Origin: Crotophaga sulcirostris
Taxonomy: Eukaryota; Chordata; Aves; Cuculiformes; Crotophagidae
Direction of reading: 5' to 3'
Length of the DNA stretch: 64,000 bases
Assembly: GCA_013397455.1 (NCBI GenBank)
Contig: VYZB01000521.1
Coordinates: 248,001 to 312,000, forward strand
Shown here: positions 13,101-23,440 of the stretch, piece by piece
Numbering within the stretch: the stretch's first letter is position 1
Layout of the letters: every line of letters starts with the position of its first letter
Translations under genes and position numbers: made by a program
The notes under the pieces: model-generated
What the model was told of the DNA's origin: nothing
Database searches by the model: none
The model's input: the letters and a program-made list of their open reading frames with translations, nothing else

Positions 13101-16100
13101 GGGCAGAATAAAACCAATATTTTATTTCCTTCAGACTGAGACTATTGTGTGGTTGCATTGGAAGGGGACAGTGGCTTCATATTGTAGGATTTCCAACATG
13201 CTGTCAGTGTAGATGTTTCTGTCCATTCATAACCTTTGGAGAAAAATGAATCCTGACCTCTTCAAAACTGATGGCAAAACTCCTAAGCTCTAAAGAGTAG
13301 GAACTTTTAGTTTGATCCAGGGGATCAGAAGGGACCTATAATTGCAACCATTGTTTTATCTCCCTTTACACCTTTCCACATGTCCTGTTCCACTGGAAAA
13401 TGCTGAAGAGTTCAATTCTGATACTGTAAAAATTTCCCTTTTCTTTTCCCTCATTGTGACATAGTAACTATAGCCAAACCAAAGAGAGTTGGCAAACTTA
13501 CAGTACACTGAAGTTTATATGTATTTCTGGTGCCTGGAAAATCCCAGAAGGTGTGTTCCTTTCTTTTGATCTTAAATCACATCTGAACATTATTCTGAGT
13601 GTGGTTCCAGCACAGAGCTAAAAGCAGAACATTACATCCAAATTGTAGAGGAGCAGTAAAAAAATCGCAATATTCCCACAGTCAGATTGCCTGGCTGCAC
13701 AGCAAATTAGCAGACCTCTGTAGCTATCAAATTAATACCTTAATATAAATCTTTTCTCCTTGTAAATGTGGGCTGTCTCTTAGATCATTTCAGACAAGCA
13801 CCTGGGGATTAGTAAGAGGAAGTGAATATTAATTCAATTTGAGGACACAAGATGAACATACAAGCTAGTGCAAGAAATTGACATCAGGAACCGAAGTAAC
13901 AAAGACATCTCTAGCTGGGAGAGGGTAGTTTCGTCTGTAAAGGTCAGGCTTGGCTTTTGCCATGCATACATTTTACTTATGAAATGTTAGTTGAAGGAGC
14001 TGTATTTGCTTAGCAATGTAGTTAATGTCATATTTTGGGAACTAAGCCTTGATGTCAATAGTTGGATGGAGAGCTGGAGAGCAGATGCACAGTGGTTGCT
14101 TTCAGTTCATTTTGCTACATTAAATATTCATAAAAAACTCAGCTGAAGGAGAAAAGATAAGTTTCATTGAACTGGTAAGAAGCTGAAATAGTTGGTACTT
14201 CTCCAAAGCATAATGTCTTACTTAATGTAGTAATTAAATGAAGGTTCCTGTGGTGAAGGTAAGATGCAATGTACATCCACAATTGCTGCTTTCTTTCTTT
14301 AAGAGATTGTTGTGCCAGTGACGTCACTCTATAAAGTAGTAGCCAAGAATGACTATTCTGAGCAGTTTGTATAGGCACAGCAGAGGCTTTTCCCTTCTTT
14401 TTATTTTTTTTCCATAGCTTCAGACCTACAAAAAACAATGTATGGACTTTCTTACATTTAAATGTCACAGACTTACAGACTGCAAAAAAATTTCTTCCTG
14501 CACTTTCCAGGCATGGACACACTGTCACTAAGTAGGTGAGTCCTGTACCTGTAGGCTTCTCTCACCCCTTCTATGTGTGTTGCCATTCATGCATGGTTTA
14601 CTGCTAATCTGAGTCTCCATCTGAAGAATGTAGGGGTTCTGTTCTAAATTCTACCTGATGCATGGATTTGTGTCTGTAAAGACACTTTTGCCTCTGTCTC
14701 TGTGCAGTTTCTAGCCCAGGTAAGGCTTGGCGTCTGGCAAAGACTCAGGGCTTCTGGGGTAACACAAAAAAACTAATGCAATATGCATATACAAATATAT
14801 GCTTGTTTATGTTTGGGAGTAAATTTTACACCGTAGAAAACTTCGCATTGATAGTATGATGGTGGAGTGCGATGCACACAGCTGAGTCAGGCTCAGCTCG
14901 TGAACAGCCTCATAGGTCTCAGTTGCACCACACCCGGGGTGTCTAGCTGTAAGGACAGGAGTGATTCTGCTGCTCTCTCTGCAGCTGATCTTATTTTGTG
15001 TAAACTTTAGATTAATAAACTGTTGCTGAATTATAGCTGTGTGGAGTGGGGGGAGGTTGTCTCCTTGCCAAGACCCATTTCTCTGTTTTTGCCATTTGTC
15101 CTCCCCATTTCCTCCAACCCTGAAGTCTCCTTCTCAGTCTGATGTCTTCAGCTCTGCTCAGTCTCTCTCTTCCATTCCTACCTTTTATCTTACAAAGACG
15201 AGAATATTTTTACATTAATTACTGTGCAGGTTTATGGTCATGGCTTTATTAGCAAGTAGTGGACCCAACTAGTGAGAGAACAAGGGTGGACAATTGGTGG
15301 CAAAGCAGATAGACAGGAGAGACTTGTATCTCTGAAAATTTTCTTTCATTTATTTGTTTACTTGTAGTGAACTAGTGCAAAGAAACCCAAAGAAACAAAA
15401 CAGGGAAAAGAAAATATTTTTGTCTGTCTGCTGATAAACACAGCTTGATAACTTCTTTAAAGTTTATAAAAAACAGTATTGCTTTTTTTATGGGAATGCA
15501 GAAAAAATCTTTTGTGTCAGGAAAGTAATGGCAGGCCAGGCCTTGTGCTTATTAAAAATGGAGGGACCTAGTGCAAGATCTGTGGTTTCACCTCCAACAA
15601 CCTCTAAAGAAGTCATGGGAGGCTGAAATGTAAATGCATTGACGGGCTTTGTTTTCAAAAGGGATGTAACGCACCTATCTCTGTGTATCCTACTTATGAT
15701 CTCTGAATTACACAGCTACTGATATGTAGCAAACAGAACAGTGGAGTTTTAAAGCACCATTTTCCCGCCTTGCACAGAGTATCATGTCCTGGTCCTCTTT
15801 GACAGACCCATGCCAATTTTTACTTGGGCTCTTAAGAGAGTTACTGTATAAAATATTGACACTGAAGGACGAAAACTGCCTTTTTACCCAAGTGTAAATG
15901 ATCTTGAAACAAAATACGTGGGTTAAAAGAATGATTTCTTAGGCAGGCTTAATGAATAATTGATTTCTGCTTCTCATGACATTATCAGTGTAATTAAATT
16001 GGTGGCTGACTAAGTAACAGAAGGTATCATCTGCTAAGACACTGAACCTCTCTGTCTGACCATTGGCAAAGTACTGCCATCTGTTATTAAAGGCTGTTCC

Positions 16101-16215
16101 GCAGTCATGCAGGTTCAAGATCTGTCTTCTTGCTAACAAGTCAGACTTCTGTAAGTGCCAACATGGTAAAATCCACCTATTCAGTTACCTGTATCTGAAA
16201 ATAACACAAATAAGG

Positions 16216-16235
16216 TTCCTTCCTTCCTTCCTTCC
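16216..16235 (+). repeat. (TTCC)5 microsatellite
   Basis: Five perfect TTCC units. The repeat explains three overlapping minus-strand open frames that cross it. Confidence 0.95.
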
Positions 16236-16400
16236 CTGCCAAACCTGCTCCTGGTTTTGGTAGCTGTGCCTTGAAATGATTCTTGCTTTGTGCAGATTGG
16301 CTTTGCATGGTGTATGTGGGTATTGGTTTGTGTTTCCAATGGCTCTTGCAGATGGTGGAGCAGCCCCTTGTACCACACATAAGAGGAGTTTCATCCGGTG

Positions 16401-16460
16401 GGTACTGAAGTCAGCAGAAAGACTACCCTGTTGCTTACTTTGCTCTGACTTCAGTCCGTT
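16401..16460. mobile_element. Ancient short inverted-repeat fossil (copy 1)
   Basis: Perfect 11-base arms ACTGAAGTCAG (16404-16414) and CTGACTTCAGT (16445-16455) flank a 30-base spacer. The arms resemble the GAAGTCA-type motif shared with copies near 33.7, 37.6 and 48.8 kb. This suggests an old dispersed non-autonomous element, but the family name is unknown to me and the membership is inference. Confidence 0.4.
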
Positions 16461-16627
16461 ATTTGCACAGGCTTAAACAAATACTCCGTTCGCGTTGTTA
16501 GCAGCTCTGATTGCGTTATAAATACTACACTGAGCAACTGCTCCCGAAGAACTAATGTCTGTTCACTGATACTCAGCCCTGCATACTGTAGTCTGTGTCT
16601 AAGTGTGGGAACATTAATGCTTTCGTT

Positions 16628-16661
16628 GAATCACCGTGATGATAATACAGTAATCATCACC
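16628..16661. repeat. Nested palindromes
   Basis: GTGATGAT (16636-16643) and ATCATCAC (16653-16660) form an 8-base inverted repeat around a 9-base spacer. The left arm is also the right half of a second palindrome, ATCAC-C-GTGAT (16630-16640). The two can only fold alternatively. The arrangement resembles paired bZIP or homeodomain half-sites but could be chance. Confidence 0.6.
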
Positions 16662-17394
16662 ATGTCAAAGTCGCAGCAGTAGTGGTCTGGCAAGGCACAG
16701 TTTTTGCATCCTGCTGTGCTGCAGCTATGTTCAGCCAATGCCATTTCTGAGCTAGTTGGCACAACGAGCACAGCCTACATTTTAATAATTGTTTTGCTGT
16801 TGGTATTTTTTGTCATCAGATTGTTATGTCTCTGGTTCCACAGGTGTAAAATCAGTAATACCTGTTTATCTATTTCTCAGGGGCAAATTGGTGGTGTAAC
16901 TGTTGTCTGCATAGTATTTTGATTGTAGAAAATGACAAGTGTAATTACTGGTTACAAGTTAAGTTTTGCATCTACCAAAACTACACAGCTGCCATGAGAT
17001 GTATCTTTAAAATTCCTCACTTATTTGAAGGCAAGCCAAATATTTGGTTCTGACTATGATGAATCTAAATAAAGATGTACCCGTTTAATTTTCTGACATA
17101 TAAAAATGTTGCTGCAGCATCCACCAATATATATTGAATATGAAATGTACATCTAAGTGACATCATCGGAGAGCCCATGTTTGTGTGGACACCTTTATAG
17201 ACCAAGGACAAACTACTTTCTCGTGTACAAATATGAATACACACGTGTGCATGTCCCAGCTGCTGCCAAAATCAATGAATTAGGGATATGCTCAGTTCTG
17301 CCAACAGATATTGTACCAGTCTTGAAAAGTGATGGTTTCGTATGCCCAATGCTTTATTATACATACAAAGTATGTATTAATAAACCTTAATTTT
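16662..17394. other. Non-coding, no gene seen
   Basis: Unremarkable AT-rich sequence. Short open frames on both strands match nothing recognisable. Confidence 0.7.
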
Positions 17395-17640
17395 GATTTC
17401 ACAAGATGTATTTGCATGACTGGGTGTGATTGGCTTTCTGTACTCCAACTGCTGAGCTTTGAGCTGAAGCAAGTAATTCTCAATGGGAAGAGTAATTGTT
17501 TCAACTCAGGATTAAGTGGCTAATCATTAGGAATTCAATTGGCATGAAGTGCACAACATTAATTATGATACGCTAATGTGTCGTTGATGTGAAGTTCGTG
17601 TGTACTCCACTGAAATTTGCTAATTAATACATGTGTTTTT
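17395..17640. promoter_or_regulatory. Candidate conserved enhancer-like element
   Basis: A perfect octamer ATTTGCAT (17410-17417) is followed by an inverted CCAAT box (ATTGG, 17429-17433), then homeodomain-type sites TAATCATTA (17521-17529), ATTAATTAT (17558-17566) and TAATTAAT (17621-17628). POU plus homeodomain clustering of this kind is typical of vertebrate developmental enhancers and ultraconserved elements. No conservation data are available here, so function and target gene are inferred only. Confidence 0.35.
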
Positions 17641-19934
17641 TCCTGGAAAGAGTTAACGTGTGCTCTGTTGTTAAGCAGTATATGGGAGTGTCAGAGGCTG
17701 AGAACCAAGGTTTTTTTTAAAAGACTGCCTAGCTGTTATGTGGTTAGAACAGATTATTGAGGGCTGAAATGCTTAGAAAGGTACCCTTTTTCTTCCCCTG
17801 AAATATGATACTAGAGGTGACACTTAAGATGTAACTTGAGAAAATTAGTGTGCTACTAAAAACCCTACATGCCCCAAATGTCCCTTATACTGTGACCAGG
17901 GAGTCCCAGCTTGCACCAGGAGTGCAACTGGGTTGCACGTAGCTGGTGTATCTCAGCAGGGGACAGACATGCTTGTGCTTGAGGTAGATGTGGTCCACTG
18001 TGAAGGGGAGGACGTTGCCACCTGCCTGACAGCTTTCACCAGCACCCTCAGACCCCAGAGGCATGGACAGCTGTGGTCTGCATCCCAACAGGCTGCACTG
18101 GACCTCTGCATCACAGTCCCAGGGATAGAGAGTCAGAGTTCTGCACCCGGGGCTGCCTCTGCACGTTCTTGCTACTGCCTACGTTGCCCTGAGATGTTTT
18201 TGATCTCTGTTCTGAAACTCCTGAAAATATGATAATATAACATAATAAATGATGATGAATATTATACTGAAGAGCATCTGGCTTATTCTAAATAACTTCA
18301 GATAAAATGTTGCTGTTTTCCTGTATTGCTGAAAATTCCCTACTTGCTAAGGGACAGTACAGACTGCATGTCTCAAACAAAATTATTCATTATATTCCAT
18401 TGCTTTGCAGCAATGCAAACTCCCATGTTGAGAATTAAAAACAGTCTCCTATGTTTAATGCCTGGGGGCACAAATGTAACCTGTTTAAATATCATTCTTC
18501 AATTATCCTTTGAATCATCTGCCTTCCAACTCTTCCCAGACTCAGTAAAATACCCTTCTGACTACCTATCAAAAAAATAGTACATCTGTTCTTTCAGTTC
18601 ATTTCCCTAAACTGTAATCAAGCACTGTCTGTGTAATAAAAATGAAAAGAAATGTCTAGCTGGAAGAGCATTCTTCACTTTTATTTTTGAAAAATGCATT
18701 AGTGTTCCCTTATCAAATATATCCATTTAACAAATCATTCCATTTCCTTCCATCTTCAGCTTTTTTTTTAAAAAAAAAAAGAAAAAAGAGGCACAGAGAA
18801 CCATCCTTCCCTGATCATAAAGGCCAGGCTTGATTTGTTTCTTATGCTATAATTTCATGAAACCTAAAAATGGATTATGGTAAATAGCCCGTTGACCTCC
18901 CTTTTGTTTAAACATAGCTAAAAGATTATAGACCCTTACTATATCTGGTCTAAGTTGCCATTTACATTAAAGCAGTGTAGCGCAGGCTGTTAGTGGAAAT
19001 TATATTTAGGCATAGGGTAAAAGCATGTGTCTTAGGTTGAAGTCTATTTCCAGCCTGGCTTCAACAATTAGAAAAGTGAGTGATTCATTCAGGTTTCTGG
19101 GTGTTAAGTCTACGGACAGGCACTGAAGCACTTTTCAAAGTACTCTTTTTTCTTTTCTTCTGAATAGAGATAGAAATGAAGGGAGCTCTTCAACTGCTCA
19201 ACTTGGAGGCTTATTTTTTCCATTTGTTGTAGAGGCTTTATGAAGTTCCCTGAGTCAGCAAAGGGATGTAGACCAGGTGTCTTAGTCTACCAAACCCAAA
19301 CAGTGTCATTCTGCATCCACTGTTTGCTCAATTTCCCTTGGCATAAAGGTTACAGCAGGTTCAGCTGGCGTGTGAAGCAGCTGCAACTGGGCCTTTTTGT
19401 GGGCCTTCGCAAGGCAGCAGTATGTAGACATATATCAGAGTGAGGTTTGCTTTTGAGCTTTCTAGGCAGGATCTGTCCAGCTTCAGGAGATGGCACTCTG
19501 TGGTCCTGCTCTCTAAGGTATGAAGAGAAATGGTGACCACCCAAATTTCCCAGCAGCAAAACGCAGATGCCCCAGTGCTCCTTTCTAATGTTTGGTGAGC
19601 TGACACTTGGGAACTGCTGGTGTGCTGCACCAAAGGGAGCTGAGCAGACCAAATGGACCAGAGGATCTCCCTCAGTAGAGGCCAAGCACCTTTAAAATGC
19701 TGTGTGTAATGCCTGAGACCCATTTAGCTCAGGAAGAGGGGAAAACACCTTGGGTTTTAAGAACTGTTGTTAGAGATAACGACTTGGTGGTGGCTTTCCC
19801 AAAAGACTGAGATACCATGGATTTTCTGAGATTCCCAAGTGCCTGCAATATAGATGCTTGGAAAATCTCATTTGGGGCCTCTAGAAGGCAGTTAAATCAC
19901 GCATTAACATCACGCTTGTTGGGCACCCAGCAAT
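17641..19934. other. Non-coding stretch before CR1
   Basis: No gene supported. It includes a modestly GC-rich patch at about 17990-18190 whose open frames match nothing known, and a T9 run followed by A11 (18761-18780) that can form a simple AT hairpin. Confidence 0.65.
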
Positions 19935-20476
19935 ACTCGGTACTGATTAGGCCTCACCTTGAGCACTGTGTGCAGTTCTGGGCCCCTCAGTTTGAGAAAG
20001 ATGTCAGGATACTGGAGTGTGTCCAGAGGAGGGCAACAAAGATGGTGAAGGGGCTGGAGCACAAGCCCTACGAGGAGCGACTGAGGGAGCTGGGGCTGTT
20101 TAGCCTGGAGAAGAGGAGGCTCAGAGGTGACCTCATTGCTCTCTACAACTACCTAAAAGGAGGTTGTAGTCAGGCAGGCGTTGGTCTCTTCTCACAGGTG
20201 ACCAGTGACAGAACTAGAGGACATGGACTCAAGCTTGGTCAGGGGAGGTTTAGGCTTGATGTTAGGAAAAAATTCTTCACTGAAAGGGTAGTTAGCCATT
20301 GGAATGCACTGCCCAGGGAGGTGGTGGAGTTGCCAACCCTGGAGGTGTTTAAGGGAAGATTGGATGAGGCGCTTAGTGCCATGGTTTAGATGATGGGTTG
20401 GTGTTAGTGTTGGGTTATAGGTTGGACTCGATGATCTCAAAGGTCCTTTCCAACCCTGTAATACTGTGATACTGTG
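19935..20476 (+). mobile_element. CR1 LINE, 5'-truncated 3' end
   Basis: The segment encodes the C-terminal end of a CR1-type ORF2 protein, downstream of the catalytic reverse transcriptase motifs. Landmarks in order are [22 protein letters not shown], a block with [48 protein letters not shown] and LPREVVELP. The reading frame is open through to a TAG ending at 20389, so no internal stop or frameshift is seen. A 3' UTR with the typical GGTTGGACTCGATGATCTCA signature follows, ending in two copies of the octamer ATACTGTG (20461-20476), the CR1 tail repeat. The endonuclease and polymerase domains are missing because of 5' truncation, so the copy cannot move by itself. An open frame extends upstream to 19817 but that part does not look like CR1. 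The subfamily is not assigned. Confidence 0.93.
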
Positions 20477-23079
20477 TAATGTCAACAGCGAGGCCTGGAG
20501 CTGAGGGCAGTCAGTGGCTTCCTGGGTGGAAAAGTCCCATGAGCAGCAGGGCTTCTGCATGCTAGCACGTGAGATGCTTCGTTAGTTCTGTGAAGAAGTA
20601 AAGCACTTTGCTCTAGGTCATTCATAGCATATATACTTTTAACAAAGTGGAGGCAATTGTATGTGCAAATTCAAGACAGTATTCATCTTCATGCGGTATT
20701 TGACTCCAGTAATTATTAGCATTTGGCTGTTCTTACAAGTGCTGAAATCCTGAGGAAAACACAAGGTCTTTAAGGCTCGCTGCTTCCCAGGCATACAGAT
20801 AGCGCTAGGATTTCCAAACTGCTTTTTTTTTTTAATCTTAAAACATCACACAAGCAGTTATTTCAATGTATCTCTTAAAAAAAAAATCACACAAAAAGAC
20901 GACAGTTGTGGGAAAATATTATTGTGAGGAAATTAATAGGTATTTCAGACCACTAGCTACTGATAAAATGAAAAATCCTTGATTATTCAGTAGCTAAGAA
21001 AAGTAAAGCCATGGCAGAAAAAAAAATCCTGCTGATATGCCCTTTTAGAACAGAGCTAACATCAATAATTCTTGCTTTGTGCATTAAGTTTTAATGTGTA
21101 GGCAGGCACTCTGTGCATAGCAGGGTGTCTGTGGAGTCATCAGTGAGAAGTAATAAATGCCTGTCATATGATGAATACATTACAGAGAGAGCCAAGTTAA
21201 GTGAATCATTTAGTTACCATTAGTCATTTTTCATTAATATTTTTAACTGTAGTATTATCTGCTACGCATTAGGTAGGATGGAGGGGATAATGCCTGTGAT
21301 GTGCTTTATTCTGTAAACAAAGGTTTCTTCCAAAATGTGTGGTGCGGGTAGGGATCAGGATGAATGTTTCAGCTGTGATCTCATCAGTATCCTTTATTAT
21401 TATTATTATTTAAGACTATGGAAATCCAGATTGGAAAGGAAATAATTTAATCACATGGCTTGGCATTAACCAGCACCCACCATTTACATTAATGGCAATT
21501 GAATAGTAATAACTGTGCTGGAAATGGAATATCCATAAACATGTTTAATACTGGGTATTAAAAATAGAAAGGAGTTTCCATAATACCAAATGTGTTGTTC
21601 CAAACTGGTGTGTCCCATTTTGGTATATGCATCTACTGCTGAGATCCCACTCAGCTGTAACTTTTGAAAGCACAACCAAACTGGCACCGGCTGGGAGGGA
21701 GGCAGGGAGTGTCAGGGAACTGACCATGACCCTGCAGGTCTGGCTCTGGTCTCAAGTCACCACTCAGCAGGACTCCCTCTTCTGACATGTACTTTGTTTG
21801 AGGGCTGGATGAAGCTGGATTCCTGACAGCTGGCTCTGTCATCATGAAAGAGTTACAAGAATAAATATGTTTGATCTTACCTATGCTTATAAATTTTTCC
21901 CCAGGATAATGTACCTCTGCCAGCTTACACTTTCAATCTGTTATTTCTCATCGCTTTCTGTTCTAGACTCCCAGATTCTGAATTATGTATCCCAAAATAA
22001 TGATATGGTTGGGCATATATGTGAAGATGTATCCTTCCCAAGGTGCTGAGCAGTTAACAGATGGAGTAAGGGGTACACACTTCATTTGTGTGATATAAAG
22101 GCTTGTCAGCATGGATTTAGAATTGCTCTCAACTTTGCATCTTTCTCAACTTGCATCAATACTGTTACACTTGTAAAACTACTTTGCAGTAACCACAGAG
22201 GCTCTGAGGACAGAGGGAAGAAATAAAGATAAAATTTTGGAAGCTCTTAGAAATTACTTTACACAGTTTTTTCTTAGTTGTGACAAAATTGAAAATGAAA
22301 GTTTGATGGTTCAGTATCTCTGAAAGCTAGAAAGGGACATTGTGATTCTCTTTGGAAAAATGAGACATTGCCTTTTAAAGCATCAAAAGCTCCAGTCCCC
22401 TCTTTTTGATGAGTTGTGAAATACCAGCTCCAAAACATGTAATTGTCTTGGAACTAAAATTTGCATGTATTCCAACTCAGACTAATATTATCCAGTGGGA
22501 AATGAATTTGCACTGTAGGAAGAAATATATACAATCTTTTTTTCTTTGTGAAGCAAATTACCCTTGCTACTATTATCTACGTAACGTGTCCCAAATTATT
22601 TTATTATATATATTCCAAAAGTAATTTGTGCGTATGTATGGATGTGAATTTTTTATTTTCTGAATGATACCGAACTGTCAGATGTGGATTTAACCACAAA
22701 TCAGATATGTTACAGCTTCCACTGCTGTTCTCCGGGGATAATCGCTCAGGCAAAAAGAACAGTATCCAGTCATCAGTTCCTTGCAACATTTTCTGCAATT
22801 GCTAAGTAATGTTGTGCCTTGGTGGTCAGAACGTGTGTCCATGGTTAGTGGGACAGCAATGGCATTGGTTTCTGCACACCACTGAATTATTCTTAAATTT
22901 TAACGCTATACCTGGTGCAGAAATAACCTTTGTCTTTACTGCTTGATTTTAGACTGATCTTCGTGGGGGTGACCCAGAGAGCCCCAGTCAGCTACTGAAA
23001 TGACGTACGAGCAGTGTGGCCCAGTGGTGCAGAGCAGTGATTAGGACATAGCTGTAAATCTTTGGGGAAATAAATTTAA
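20477..23079. other. Non-coding stretch
   Basis: No gene seen. It contains a (TTA)6-type microsatellite at about 21394-21411, a direct repeat of an ATCACACAA-like motif near 20840-20900, and an AT-rich patch at 21170-21300 with CATTAG/ATTA motifs that may be conserved. Confidence 0.65.
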
Positions 23080-23440
23080 GGGATACCATCAAGCTGTAGA
23101 TGATTTGCATACTAGATGAATCATGGAAAAGTGATTGGGGCACATAAATATTCCACCTCTCTGGGCTGTGTCTGTATGCTGATTATCTAGCACCAATAAC
23201 TTCTTTAATGAGTAGAAGTATTTCACTGTTTCACATTCTCCAGGGCTTATTTTTTGTAAGTGAACTGCTGATTCAGTTGTACCTCACAAAAAAAGTCAGT
23301 TTGGCAATAATTCAAGGCTAAAAATGTGAGCTGTAACTGCTTGCTATTTATCAAACAAGCAATTGCATGGAACAGTGCATCATTCCATCAAACAATGTTT
23401 AAATTCTTCTAATTGTGTTTTATAAAGTAATGTCTCCTTT
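23080..23440. promoter_or_regulatory. Candidate conserved non-coding element
   Basis: A non-repetitive stretch with ATTTGCAT at about 23103, several ATTA/TAAT cores, AACAATG SOX-like sites near 23390 and a CATTCCA TEAD-like site near 23381. The composition is like known deeply conserved elements, but no alignment is available, so this is a low-confidence inference. Confidence 0.22.

Larger units (their letters stand above)
4132..16215. other. Long non-coding stretch, intron-like
   Basis: About 12 kb without a supported gene. I looked for exons with flanking splice signals, CR1 or LTR ends, tRNA folds and known microRNAs and found none that hold up. Local structure consists of an 11-base direct repeat at 6703-6724, a purine tract at 7093-7155, a degenerate roughly 10-base ACATCAAC-type repeat near 8872-8918, and AT-rich patches near 4.8-5.1 kb and 10.1-10.3 kb that resemble conserved elements. 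The longest open frames (14139-14528 and 6932-7369 on the minus strand; 12853-13212 on the plus strand) look like chance. Confidence 0.65.

Noticed and set aside
12853..13212. 119-codon open frame on the plus strand
   Set aside because: It starts in an A-rich run, matches no family I know and has no splice or promoter context. Chance frames of this size are expected in 64 kb.
13310..13375. GGATCAGAAGGGACC motif resembling a CR1 3' UTR
   Set aside because: Only one short block matches; the octamer tail and the other CR1 landmarks are missing.
14139..14528. 129-codon open frame on the minus strand
   Set aside because: No recognisable motif, and it runs through T-rich stretches; treated as chance.
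18761..18780. T9 followed by A11 as a possible hairpin terminator
   Set aside because: In a vertebrate nuclear context this is just a low-complexity AT run; there is no gene upstream.
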